From Evernia prunastri (Eukaryota > Ascomycota > Lecanoromycetes > Lecanorales > Parmeliaceae), in NCBI GenBank assembly GCA_003184365.1, contig NKYR01000114.1, positions 1 to 64,000 of the forward strand: DNA of 64,000 bases. The letters are read 5' to 3'. Shown here in pieces: positions 1 to 11,000 of this stretch. Every line of letters begins with the position of its first letter. Within the stretch, counting starts at the first letter, position 1. The translations under genes and the position numbers were made by a program. The notes beneath the pieces were generated by a model that saw only the letters and a list, made by a program, of their open reading frames with translations, did not search any database and was not told the origin of the DNA.

Positions 1-192
1 GGGGTAAATTGAATAAGACAACTAGATAAGGAGGAAATATGTACAGAAGAAGAGCGCTTATATACTAGGAAGAATCCCCGCTAGCCTATGTGTCAATGGG
101 AATGTGTCAATAACCAATAAACACTCTATGTGCTAGACACATAGCCATAAACACTCCCTATGTGCCTGACACCTAGGGTACGTCCGTAACAG
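1..192 (-). repeat. LTR, gypsy family 1 (cut by window edge)
   Basis: These bases are the near-perfect reverse complement of the LTR at 4172-4394 and of the copy at 61005-61227. Read on the minus strand the LTR starts with TGTTACGG at position 192 and runs off the left edge. The sequence immediately to its right lacks the G-rich polypurine tract that precedes the 4172 copy, so it cannot be said whether this is a 5', 3' or solo LTR. Confidence 0.85.
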
Positions 193-1357
193 TCTAAACC
201 GTTTCTAAGAATTAGGTTTAACTTATAAGATAAGGAGAAATGTATGGTATTAGTCTTGGTGGGTAGTAAGAATGATATTCTATGAAGGAAGAAGAATCTC
301 GGAAAGAGATCTCCTTCTGCTAATTAAGACTATGCTAGACTAAGTAGATTCCATTTTTCCACTACTATCGAGAAAAAAAGATCGAGTTTCCGCGACTCTG
401 AAGCTATATAGCAAAGATCTAGATATATCGAACTTCGTTTAAAGAAATGTAGTTCTCTCAGATAAGCATAAGTAAAAAGCAAAGAACAATCTCGCACGAA
501 AACATATACTCTTTCTAGTTATGTTCTTAATCTTATACTTACTCGTATATCTTCGAATTTCTCAGCTTCCCCGTAATTCTTTACACTTTCGAAGCTTTCT
601 AAACTTTCTCGCAGCTGCGATATTAATAATAATATCTTTTTATACTAATCTGAATAATACTTCGTCTGCGACTTTGAAAGCTTTCTTTATCTAACTGAGA
701 AGATTCGATCTAGCTTGAATTGCTATTTGATTAGCAAAGTCGTTTATTTAGACAGAGATAGAAGATCTTCTACGCGATCTTTTTATAATCTGAGCTGAAA
801 ATAGAACGAGAAAAAAATTAGAAAGATATTTAGTACAAGACGTGAACTTCTTTAAGTGATTATTATAATAGATATCTGAAATAGTCTTATTATTGAGTTG
901 CTATAGAACGAAAGAAAGGTTATAAGATCTATTATAGATCGCTATTCGAAATAGTTCTCTCCAGCGCGACTCCAGCTTTTCTGTATTCTTTTGATAAAGT
1001 ATGATTAAATCGTCTATAATATGCAGTTTCGATAATGCCTCGATTGTATTAAGCAGTTATATTGTTTTTATACTAATCTAACTTAGCTCGTATAAAATTA
1101 TAAAGCTTCGCACGATAAGTCAGATATTGTTTGATCGTTATGACGTGACTTGAAGAATTCTCGAGCTGAGTTATTTAGATAGAAATTTCACGCTCGAAAA
1201 GTGCTAGCAGAGTCGTCATAATAGCTGAAATTAGGAATAAAGAATCGAAATTAATTTCGATAAAAGAAATGTCTAGATGTTAGATAATTCTAATATTGAT
1301 TAAGTTAGTCGACTTAGATAGACGCACGTCTCAGTCTTGCTTAAGATTAATATAAAA

Positions 1358-1510
1358 TGTTACGAGTGTGTCAAGCAGGCACTTGGCAAGTAGCCCTATG
1401 GGCTAGGGTCTTGGCACACTCTCCCACTATATGTACCATAGTTCCTAGAGATAGCAAGTTCCTTCCTCATCAATAGAATCTTGGTCAACCACCTAGGTAC
1501 ACTCCTAACA
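1358..1510. repeat. Short insert with TGTTA...TAACA ends (solo LTR or MITE)
   Basis: A 153-bp stretch of ordinary base composition inside the RIP block. It starts TGTTACGAGTGT, and its end read in reverse is TGTTAGGAGTGT (11 of 12 identical). Ends of TG...CA type fit a small solo LTR, and the inverted ends would also fit a miniature inverted-repeat element. The flanking pentamers are TAAAA and TAAAC, an imperfect candidate target duplication. It was probably inserted after the surrounding sequence had been mutated, because it shows no RIP itself. Confidence 0.5.
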
Positions 1511-2499
1511 TAAACTATTTTCGTAAGACTTTCTTTAAGAGTTTGTTAGAAACTTTTATTATATCTATACTTTTACATAAATTGAAAGAGTTATACTCGA
1601 CTTTTATATCTTCAATTCGAAAGAATTCTTGTAACTCGTTATTGAAAAAGTGCTATCTTCTATTAAGATAAAAGACGTACGATTTTTTATATATAGCAAA
1701 AAACAATCGCAAGTATCAAATTATATCTTTTACATTCGCGATTCGATAAGTAAAGAATATAATAAATCTATTTATATAGCAGATTAGAATAAGAATAAAG
1801 ATAATCTCTACTCTGATAGATTTTAAAGAATTTATAAAATTTATACTTATGAGTTGAAAAGAAAAGGTAATTTTAACTAAATATAGAAGTTGAGATCTAA
1901 TTATCGATCTATGCTTTATATATTTCAGATATTCTATCAGATACTTTTCGACGTTCTAGAATTTATTCGATTAGTAGCAGTTCTGCAGGCGAGTAAGGGT
2001 GTCTGCTTTGATCTAATGTTTATCGTTATTATAAGTTTCGCGTAGAAGAATAAGCACTTTCTCTTTAGGAACGTATAGCAGATAAATGTCAGGTCTGAAA
2101 ACTCAAAGAATATGCTATATCATTCGATATTCGTAGGCTTTTCGAAGAAGCTTAGGCGAAGAATTAAACGTAGAATTATTCGGTGCTTTGATAAGAAACG
2201 AGTAGATTTTTTTTTTTAAATTAGACACTCTTTTGATAGCAATCGATTTATGTACTTATATTCACTTCTGCTGAGATAAGCTAAAATTTATCGATAGATT
2301 CTACAAAGACTGACACTTCTTGAAGAGAGTCTTGTTCGATAATTTTCTGTTGTTCGAACTAATTCAATGCCGTTAGAAAGGCCTCAAATCCGCTCTTTTT
2401 ATTTTTTTAAATTCATTGAGAATCTCGAATATCTAGTTCTCGTCTCGTCTGAAAGATCGAGTCGAACTTAGAACAATCTGAGTCGAATAGCGTTCTTGA

Positions 2500-3239
2500 G
2501 AGTTCGTCGACTATTTTATTGCGAGGATCTGAAATGTAGTGAATAAAGATATTAAGTCGTCTTAATTGATCAGCTCAATTATCGTAGATTCTCTCGTGAA
2601 GATTAAAATTCAGAAAATACGTGAGAGACTTGTAATCGATATAAACGATTGTAGACTTGTATGAATGCTTACATATATAGTCGTACTTTCGATAAAATAT
2701 CACAATAACATACAATTCTCGCTTATAGATAGAATACTTGCGCTGCGTAAGATCGAACGGAAAAGAATTATATAGCAGCGAAATCTTTATATTCTTCGAT
2801 GTAGCTGAAATATTCTTTTGCTTAGATGACTGAAACTAAATTATAGTATAACTCGCAGTAAATTCGAAAGCATCGATATAGATATAAACTTCTCGATCTA
2901 GATCAATTTCATGTATACTGATATTAATAACACATTTAATGCGAAGAATTTCAAATGAGAGTTGTTTAGCTTTAGTTTATCGTTAGACTATCTTTTTAGT
3001 AAGTCTCGATAAGAGTCTTATAAGCTCGACGAAGTTCTTTATTCAACGTCGTATAATCTTAACTACTCTCAGAAAGTCACGAACTTCGAATTAATCTGAC
3101 GACACTGAGTATCTCGCTATTCTTGCTACTCTCTCTTTCAGAATATAAACATAATCGTTAATTTTATAAGTTATTTCGAAAGCTTTAATAGATAACGCGA
3201 ACAGTCGAAGCTTTTTGAATAATAACAGTAGCTGAGTCT
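2500..3239 (-). pseudogene. Ty3/gypsy reverse transcriptase-RNase H remnant
   Basis: Minus-strand translation gives an interrupted but recognisable gypsy polymerase. From right to left come a connection segment with EVRDFLR and IKNF, an RNase H core with YSIYKREL and DYKSLTYFL, and the closing segment with ADQLRRLNI and DELSRT. Several internal stops fit C-to-T/G-to-A change, for example a stop where the family has the W of the WADQLRRL-type motif. The right end is cut off at 3240, where an LTR of another family begins. The catalytic YxDD part is not present. The element is dead. Confidence 0.75.
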
Positions 3240-3482
3240 TGTCATGGTGCAGCCTCGTCTCGTGCTGATCTCGCCTAGTCTCGTTTAACCTTTACATCAT
3301 CCGCGCATATCGGGTATATGGGAAATGAAGATGTGGGTTAAAGGACCGTGCGCCAGCTTCTATTTAGATAGCAGCTGGCCCTGCCCCAGCTTGATTCCTT
3401 GTCTTTCGTCTTGGCCTTTCACCTACGTATAATATAGCCTAGTAATAATGCACATTCTTCGCCAATACCTCGTTCCTTGACA
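3240..3482 (+). repeat. LTR, gypsy family 2 (left copy)
   Basis: 243 bp starting TGTCATGGTGCAGCC and ending CCTTGACA. It is nearly identical to 4404-4646 (one visible difference, CTGGCC against CTAGCC). It is followed at once by TTACGAAAGACC, the candidate primer-binding region, and by a gag-like start 56 bp downstream. The same post-LTR motif TTACGAAAGA follows the related LTR at 24210-24394. Confidence 0.85.
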
Positions 3483-3538
3483 TTACGAAAGACCTTAACA
3501 TCTGATAGTGCTTCCCGGCACTATAAAATCTCGTTACC

Positions 3539-3800
3539 ATGGGAGACCAGCCTCCCGACCTCGATACCGACCGCGTGCGAGTATTCCTCGCCGAAGTAAC
3601 TCAGAACCCCGCCAGCTTCCTAGCCACCTTCGACACCCTCCGTGCTCAAGTAGAGAGCAACTCCTCGTTTAACACTCCGCCCTCGTCCACGTCTCCCCCG
3701 CAACCTCTTTACGACTCCCAGGCCATGGCAGTGATGGCTCAAGTGCTGGCGGCTGCCATGCGCGAGAACACCCCCGTTCCCCGTTCCAGAACCCCCCCGA
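3539..3800 (+). pseudogene. Gag-like fragment of gypsy family 2
   Basis: An open frame begins at ATG 3539, 56 bp after the LTR, and is cut by the N at 3801. The first ~85 residues are acidic, then proline/serine-rich, with a helix-forming stretch (MAVMAQVLAAAMRENTP). Position right after an LTR and primer-binding region makes the start of a gag polyprotein the natural reading. No CCHC knuckle is reached before the gap. Only the N-terminus is present. Confidence 0.6.
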
Positions 3801-3801
3801 N
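3801..3801. other. Single-N scaffold join
   Basis: One N separates a gag start (family 2) from an integrase end followed by a family 1 LTR. A full gypsy element needs several kilobases between these parts, so the N stands for a collapsed or unknown length. Confidence 0.8.
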
Positions 3802-4171
3802 GCCAGAAGAATCCTTCCCCCCAGCCAGTTGAGACGCCTAAGGGAGACGCCTGGGTGGTGGAAGATATCCTGGACTCTCGCCGTCACTATGGCAAATTGC
3901 AGTACCAAGTGAGATGGAAAGATGATGACGATACCCTCACTTGGTGGAATACTGATAATGATGAGTTTGAGGGGGCCCAGGACGTAGTCAATGACTATCA
4001 CAACAAATATCCGGAGAACCCAGGGCCGCACAACGCTGTTGCCAAGTCAAAGCGGCCCCGCCGTCTCCGAAATCTCCGGGGTCTCGCCACTATTTTTATC
4101 CTTTCTGCTCGCAGACGACTCGCAGGCCAATCTACAGCGCTGGGGCATCGCTTGCCTGAGGGGGGGGGTAG
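3802..4171 (+). pseudogene. Integrase C-terminus with chromodomain (chromovirus)
   Basis: The frame is open from the N and encodes a chromodomain: W-V-V-E-D-I-L-D-S-R, then KLQYQVRWKD, a WW-containing segment and a closing YHNKYPENPGP. This is the usual C-terminal tail of integrase in Ty3/gypsy chromoviruses and in that family helps target insertion to modified chromatin. Downstream is a G-rich tract (GAGGGGGGGGG) directly before the LTR at 4172, which fits a polypurine tract. The 3' half therefore belongs to the element whose LTR is family 1. The frame runs on into the LTR and stops at 4190. The catalytic integrase core is missing. Confidence 0.75.
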
Positions 4172-4394
4172 TGTTACGGACGTACCCTAGGTGTCAGGCA
4201 CATAGGGAGTATTTATGGCTATGTGTCTAGCACATAGAGTGTTTATTGGTTATTGACACATTCCCATTGACACATAGGCTAGCGGGGATTCTTCCTAGTA
4301 TTTAAGCGCTCTTCTTCTGTACATATTTCCTCCTTATCTAGTTGTCTTATTCAATTTACCCCCATTAGACTTGACTCTGGGCACGGTTCTGACA
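4172..4394 (+). repeat. LTR, gypsy family 1 (3' LTR)
   Basis: 223 bp from TGTTACGG to TCTGACA, preceded by a polypurine tract and a chromodomain end. It matches 61005-61227 over its full length and 1-192 in reverse. Only nine bases (4395-4403) separate it from the next LTR, which is of family 2. Confidence 0.85.
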
Positions 4395-4403
4395 CTTCGT
4401 TAC

Positions 4404-4646
4404 TGTCATGGTGCAGCCTCGTCTCGTGCTGATCTCGCCTAGTCTCGTTTAACCTTTACATCATCCGCGCATATCGGGTATATGGGAAATGAAGATGTGG
4501 GTTAAAGGACCGTGCGCCAGCTTCTATTTAGATAGCAGCTAGCCCTGCCCCAGCTTGATTCCTTGTCTTTCGTCTTGGCCTTTCACCTACGTATAATATA
4601 GCCTAGTAATAATGCACATTCTTCGCCAATACCTCGTTCCTTGACA
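4404..4646 (+). repeat. LTR, gypsy family 2 (right copy)
   Basis: 243 bp, TGTCATGG...CCTTGACA, almost identical to 3240-3482. Flanks of the two copies do not form a clear shared target duplication (AGTCT to the left of the first, GTTAG to the right of the second), and the DNA left and right belongs to two different old elements. The pair may not be the two ends of one insertion. Confidence 0.8.
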
Positions 4647-5786
4647 GTTAGTAAAAATCTTCATCTTCTCTTTAAACGCTTAGATCTTTGTTAAACTTTC
4701 TTATATTCAAATATGAAGTCTGATTTGAATCGTAATGATATTCTACTAAGCGATATAAATTAAGTTATAATCGTCTGAAGAGTATTAATTATAACTATCA
4801 CTTAAGAATCGATTTCGCTATTTAATAAAGTAAGTCTTTTCGTTTATTAATTAAGACACTCTTCGAAGTTAACAATATTCTTCAGTACTTCTCTCAGCTT
4901 TTCGAAGTCTATTCGATTGAAATTTCGTCTGGATTTCGATATAAAGTCTATTATAGTCAACTTTAAGATCGTGAGAATAGATAAGTAATTAGAATCGCTC
5001 TCGAAAACTTCTTCGATATCGCATTTGATGACTTTATTTACTAGTTTCGATATAACAAATATCAAATCTATCGTAGTGTGACAATTTTCTTCATATGTGA
5101 TCGTCTCTATCGATAGAAGTTATTTCATCATTGTTATGGATCTAGCATGTGTTCTCCAGCCCAAGCCTCGGAGTGGAATAACGTTGCTCCGGAGAAGGAT
5201 ATCTAGCACTCAGTAGCTTTCATATTCAACCAAGAAGTCAACTCCCACCAAAAGTCCATCGTTCTTTAACAATTATTAATTCTTCAGCTATCATAATTAA
5301 TTCATCGATCTCGTCGTCTTATTTGATGTCTACACTTCTTTATGTCGAATAATAAAGATTGAAGTCGTCTAGCATGATTTATTCGCTGTTTCTATGGGCT
5401 TCGAGCGCTTTCTGTAGCCGGTGTAGCTCGTTTTCCTGCTGAGCCCCCCGGTTGTAGATGTTATGGATTCGGATCGTCCTCTCATTGACTGATCTTATCG
5501 TTACGGTGCATAAGTCAGGAAAATGATATTGCGAGTGCCAGCTATCAGGTGATAATCTTTTATTGATGTAAAAACACACCCTGCTATCTTCAGAGTAGGG
5601 GTAAACGATATCGAATCTGTCTTTAAGAGGGTGATAGAAGGTTTTTACGGGATTCCTTCAGGGTTCTTGAATGACAATAATGTCTATATCATAGATCTTC
5701 TCATTTTCGAACAGTTCTATCATGACGGTCCTGGATTTCCTTGTGTTGTATTGCAGTATAGATAGCTGGTTCCGGTGTACTAACAT
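4647..5786 (-). pseudogene. LINE ORF2 apurinic-type endonuclease, decayed
   Basis: The start is taken at the ATG at 5786, which overlaps the ORF1 stop by seven bases, as is common in fungal LINEs. The opening (LSILQYNTRKSRTVM), then IIVIQEP followed by a stop where the family has W, then DDFN and later TTIDLIF and ESDSNYLSI, follow the order of the LINE endonuclease (N, E, D and S-D-H motifs; here H is replaced by Y). After removing the solo LTR at 5132-5271 and one five-base target copy, the two halves are in the same frame. Further left a basic segment with KRLKRR leads toward the missing reverse transcriptase. Numerous TGA/TAG/TAA changes are of the RIP type. Confidence 0.75.
5132..5271 (-). 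repeat. Solo LTR inside LINE endonuclease
   Basis: 140 bp of normal composition within RIP-mutated sequence. On the plus strand it starts TGTTATGG and ends TTTAACA. Direct flanks are ATCAT (5127-5131) and ATTAT (5272-5276), a five-base target duplication differing by one C/T. Taking out the insert and one flank copy restores the endonuclease frame, which is strong independent support for these borders. Orientation is not determined by coding content. Confidence 0.7.
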
Positions 5787-7489
5787 TGAGAGTCGTTGAT
5801 TGCGTTTTGATTAACCTTATCCGCCCAGTCCAGTCCACCTGAAGCGTTTTCGACATCTTGTAGAGACTGAATATATCTCTTTGCCCTGTTCTGGGACGCC
5901 GATATCGCAATTCTTTCGTTGTTGTTCAGCTGGCTAAGTGACCTTCTCCCTCCTTTTACATCGTTAATCTCCCCCGCCTCAATATCTCTTTCGTAATCCT
6001 CAGCCTCTCTTACTACTTTAGGCGGTGATCTGTTCCTCGCTGAGGCCCTTGTTGGCGATGTAGCCGTGGGTGTCCTTCCTCCTTGAAGCTTTGGAGTCAC
6101 AGTGTTCTTCAGACTCGGTGTCCCTATCCTATCTCTGACTATTGAATCGTCTTGCTTGACCTGAAGTCGTGGGAAGACTGTTTCCTTCCGCAACTGGTTA
6201 GTGGCATTTTGAAAGTAGCCAATCGTTTGCTCCGCCGTTTGATGATTTTCATGATCTTTGCCACATGAGTATCTCGCTGAAGTCAATAATCTTGCCTCTA
6301 TCATTCTTGCCATGTCCTTTTTCTTCGCCTCGCACACCTTGCTCCATGCTACATGAAAACCTTTGCAGACGACGCATTTGATTGTTGTTTCTTTGCAATC
6401 GTCATGATGATGTTTTCCTCCGCATCTTCCACACGTTGGTTTTCCTCTTGTGGGGCATAATATCGATACGTGACCATATTGCCAGCATTCGAAGCATTGC
6501 CCCGATCTACATTGCTTGTTATAGACGCAACATCCATGTAGCATAGAGCCTATGACAATACCCTCCTCAATCGCTCTGTTTGCTTCCTCCGGGCTAGCCA
6601 ATTCGATAATGAGAGATCTCTTCATTTGTCCTTCCTTAGACGATCCAAACCAGCCTAGCCATGTGATATCGAGACTAAGGGTGCTGGCGTTCTCGTTTTG
6701 AATGGATTTGATAGTGGTGGCTAGTTCTTTGGTGTCCAGGGCATCCGTTCTTACTCCATGGAGTAGGATGCTATATTTCTTCGTGACCGCTCTTGCGTTG
6801 CTGCTTAGTCGTTCCATCCACGTCTTGCTTTCTCGTAGAGCGATTGCTTCCTTCTCGTCTGATGCCATAATGCAGATATCACCGCTCTCAAGTCTTCTAG
6901 CCGTTCTGATCGACTTCCTTGTAGGATCCGTACTCTTAATGTGTCAATTGATCATTGTGGTCATCTCCCCCGGAGTCTTTCCTTCCAATGCTTTGTTGAC
7001 TGCTTCATCGTGTAGCTTCACTACTATCTCGTTTGCCTTATTGTATTTATATTGACCTTGTTTCGATGTTGCTGAAGATAGAAAGGGGGGTGGTACACCG
7101 CCCGCTGAACGATTCAGCACGCTGGCATAGCTGGGGATGGGGAAGATGACGTTCTTGCTTGCTGCTTGGTGTCTGATATGAGTGATCTTTTCGTCCATGT
7201 GGGTGTCCCTCTCGTTCGAATCGTTAGCCAATTTTCGTACCTCATCGAGTATCGTCTGGAGCTTAGGCTCCTCGGTTGCCTTCCCTATGAAAGCAGCCAC
7301 CGCATTCAGAGCAGCGGCTACCTCATTATTCGGTGGTCTTTGTCCTTCGTCCATAAGCCCTAGCATGATATTGATCGATAATTTGAGCATGGTGGCCTGC
7401 TCCCTAAACTCGTGATGTCCATGATCCCATTGGGGCCAGTTGGCCTTTCCCGGCATGGCTACAGGGGTATGGGCGTCCTCTGCAGTCAA
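5780..7489 (-). pseudogene. LINE ORF1 (gag-like, CCHC zinc knuckles), one in-frame stop
   Basis: The frame from 7489 to 5780 would encode about 569 residues, broken only by a TGA at 6944-6946 (residue 182). The first part (181 residues) has helical and polar segments. After the stop comes an RRM-like stretch (KKYSILLHGVRT...) and then three closely spaced cysteine/histidine knuckles starting CFECWQYGHVSILC, then CGRCGGKHHHDDC and CVVCKGFH. This is the usual ORF1 nucleic-acid-binding protein of Tad/I-type LINEs. The C-terminal third is basic and low complexity. The stop could come from one RIP-type C-to-T change at a CGA codon. Confidence 0.8.
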
Positions 7490-8036
7490 TTGGAAGAGGC
7501 ACTAGCCTTATTAAGCACCTGAATATGTATATCTACTTTCTACAGCGCAATTGAATGATTTGAGCGTTGTGAAAAAGTTTTTTGCATGCAAGATGGCGAT
7601 GCTACCGGGCTAGAGCTAAAGTGATTTAGGGTGTGATCTTCGTGCAGGAGGCCGCCAATGGTAGGTGGTTGCGGTCCACCATCTTGCTAACATAGCCGCG
7701 CTCGAACTTACAAGGCTGTTAAGGTAGACCGTAGATGCCTATCACCTCGAGGGATTTTGATCTCTCGAAGTCTGGCATCGATACTTCTTGACGCTCTGAA
7801 CATGGTGCAGACAACAAGACGCGGAAGCTGTTAACGCAGTCTCCTGCTCTCAAGCATTGCAGTCAACTTTATTCCGAGCCTTTCATAGTTCTAAAATCGT
7901 GCTCAGTATTCCTTGATAAGTGTTTGAATCTCACAAGGTGCCATTTGTTCCTGCATCGGTCACTATAACTCTTTTCATTAATTAGTAGCTGATAGAGCCG
8001 GATCCAAACCTTGGCCCTGATCTCAGACGTACCATC
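7490..8036. other. LINE 5' leader and upstream region of the NLR gene
   Basis: Ordinary composition, no convincing gene. The left part presumably is the LINE 5' untranslated region (minus strand) and the right part the promoter of the plus-strand NLR. The LINE edge cannot be placed from sequence alone. The LINE thus lies within about 550 bp of the NLR start codon. Confidence 0.5.
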
Positions 8037-11000
8037 ATGAGCATACAAAGGCGATTGAGGCGCCAAGATTATACAGTTGCATGGCTTTGCGCTTTGGCAT
8101 GGAGCGAGCAGGTAGCAGCAATCAAGATGCTAGACGAGGTGCATGAGAATCTTCCTCAACCTGACGGCGACGATAATACATATACCTATGGATCCATCAA
8201 AGGCCACAATATCATTATCGCATGTCTGCCTCTTGGCCAGCCAGGCACAATCTCTGCCTCGATACTGGTGGGATCGTTGCCAAAAAGCTTCCCGAACTTG
8301 AGAATCCACTTGCTTGTAGGAATAGGTCGTGGGATTCCGTATGATCCCCCTGCATCGGATCCTGAAAACGATATCCATCTTGGGGATGTCGTCGTTGGGG
8401 TCGCTGAGAAGCCTGGGGTCACTGGTGTTGTCCAGTACGACTTCGAAAGAGACCACGGCAATGGGAAGAGTGAGCTGCTAGGCTTACTGGACAAGCCAGA
8501 TCGCCGACTTTTGACAGCCTTAGGTAAATTGTTCAGCCTTTATGCATTGGGAGAAAGCAACTTCAGCATACATCTGGAGAGATTGAAGTCCAGAGGCTTG
8601 AGGTTGGACTTTACGCGCCCCACACATTACAGAGACAAGTTGTACAAGCCATCCTATGATCACCTTGACACCGGCCCAAACTCCACGAAGTGCGATTCTT
8701 GCCTTGCAGACGGGTTGGTTTTGAGACCTGAACGTCTGGGGCCGGACCCTGTGGTTCATCAGGGCCAGATACTTTCGGGAAATTCGGTCATCAAGAACAC
8801 TCCGCGAAGGGACGAGCTAAGCCGAAGGTTCCCCAATGCACGCTGCTTTGAAATGGAAGCAGCTGGTGTGATGGATCAAACGCACTGTCTGGTGATACGT
8901 GGTATTTCAGACTATGCCGATTCTCATAAGAATCAACTTTGGCAACCATACGCTGCGGGTACAGCAGCAGCTTTTGCGAGAGAATTCCTCCTCACCATCC
9001 AGCCCCATGCGGTGAAACAGATAGATCCCGTCGCTGTCTTACAGAGTACGTCATAGACTTCTGGTACACTCGCATATCAACCTATGTTAAGTCAATTCGT
9101 TGTTCAGTGGTAGTAGGGTACCGTGAATACTGACATTGCTTCCTTGTCAAGTAGCGGGATCACCCCCAAAGCCCAAACCATCATCCACCGTACCTTTTCG
9201 GCGTGATCCTGATTTCGTAGATCGGGATATCCTCGCAGAGGTTGAGGAAAAATGTTCTAAACCAGCCTCTCGAGCTGCGCTCGTGGGTCTAGGAGGTGTA
9301 GGGTAATTTCTCAGAATGCTACGTATTTAGATACAGAGCTGACGTAGGTCAAAAGCAAATCTCAGCTGGCAATTGAGTACTCGTATCGAGCCCGGGAGAA
9401 ATCGCCTCAAACGTGGGTCTTCTGGATATACGCAAGCAATGCGACCCGCTTTGAAGAAGGCTATCGGACGATTGCCGAATGCATCAAACTTCCTCGTCGA
9501 GATGAGCCAACGGCTGATATCTTGCGGCTTGTCAGAGACTGGCTTTGCGACGAGGCCAATGGACAATGGGTCATGATCTTGGACAATGTTGACGATCCTA
9601 CCGTGTTCTTCAATACACATGGAAGAAAGCAGAAGGCTGATAGCGATAGCTCGAATCAAGTCTCAACGTCTCTCTCTGCGTTTCTGCCTCAAACAAACAA
9701 TGGGTCCATTCTCGTTATATCGCGGAGCCGAGATGCGGCTTTCAGATTGACAGGAAGCGATAGAGACATCGTCGCGGTCGAGCCGATGGACGAGAACCAC
9801 GCTCTGGAACTCTTTAAAACTAAAATTCAGGAATCTTTTGATGAGGGCGACGCCAAAATTCTGCTACAGGCTCTGGACTACATGCCTCTGGCGATCAGCC
9901 AAGCCGCGGCATACATCAATCAACGGTCTCCGCGCATCTCCGTCACGAAATATCTCCAGATTTTCCAGAAGAGCGAGAGCACTAAAGCGCGACTTCTCGA
10001 CACAGATTTGGGAGACAATCGCCGAGATCCCAGTGCAGTGCACTCTATTTTTCTGACATGGACGATATCGTTCGAATACATCCGTCAAGAGAGGTCTTCG
10101 GCTGCTCGACTGCTGTCGCTCATGAGTCTTTTTGATCGACAAGGGATCCCAGCGTCCTTGCTTCACCACCGCTACGAGGATGACAACAGTGAGCTTGATC
10201 TAGATCGCCACGATGGAGAGAGTCTGAACATCGAGGTTGACAGTGACCTGGGGTTTGAGGATGACGTGTGCACATTGAGAAATTACTCTCTGACTCGGGT
10301 GACCGACGAAGCGGGAGAGTTATTCGACATGCACCGACTCGTACAGCTGTCAACGAGAACATGGCTAGAGTCACACGGGGAGTGGGAGAGGTGGAAACAG
10401 AAATACATTCGCATTATGCGAGACTCCTTTCCAAGAGGTTGGTACGAAAATTGGCCAATATGCCGAAACCTGTTCCCGCACGCCCAAGCAGTGTTGGCTT
10501 ATCCGCCAGCGACCTACGAGTCTGTCATCGACTGGACGACAGTGCTCAAAATTGCCGCATGGTATGCAAAAAGAAAAGGATACTACTTGACAGCGGAGAA
10601 GATGATCCGAAAAGCGCTGGACGAGGAGGAGAAGGTGCTGGGACTTGAACATCCCGAAACATTGAACAGCGTCAGTGATCTAGTGTCAGTTGTTCGGTCT
10701 CAAGGGAATTATGAGTTGGCCGAAGAGATGGGCCGACGAGCATTGGAAGGGAGAGAGAAAGCATTGGGACCTGATCACAACGACACTATGTTCAGCGTCG
10801 GCAAGCTGGCTTTTGTGCTCTATCGCCAGAGAAAGTACGAGGAGGCGGAGGAGATGAGCCGACGAACGTTAAGATATTACGAAAAGATAATGGGGACCGA
10901 GGATCCCAGGACGTTAGACAGCGTTTGTAACCTGGCATCGATACTTAAAAGCCAAGGAAAGTATGAGATGGCCGAGAGAATGTTTCGGCGAGCCTTAGAA

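Larger units (their letters stand above)
193..3239. repeat. AT-rich RIP-degraded transposon block
   Basis: About 3 kb of strongly AT-rich, TpA-rich sequence with no open frame of useful length in any reading frame. It contrasts sharply with the genes further right. This is what repeat-induced point mutation leaves behind in Pezizomycotina. Minus-strand translation of the right part still shows gypsy polymerase (separate entry). Around 1900-2090 the minus strand has a fragment reminiscent of an integrase N-terminal region (VPKEKVLILLRE), which is a weak match. A normal-composition insert sits at 1358-1510. No gene is present. Confidence 0.8.
4647..7489 (-). mobile_element. Tad/I-like non-LTR retrotransposon (LINE), 3' truncated
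   Basis: Two consecutive minus-strand frames form a LINE. ORF1 (7489-5780) carries a zinc-knuckle gag. ORF2 starts inside the end of ORF1 (ATG at 5786) and reads through an endonuclease domain into the linker before reverse transcriptase, where it is cut at 4647 by a gypsy LTR. The region right of about 5380 has normal composition, while that to the left is AT-rich and full of stops. A solo LTR (5132-5271) interrupts the endonuclease. Reverse transcriptase and 3' tail are absent. Confidence 0.8.
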
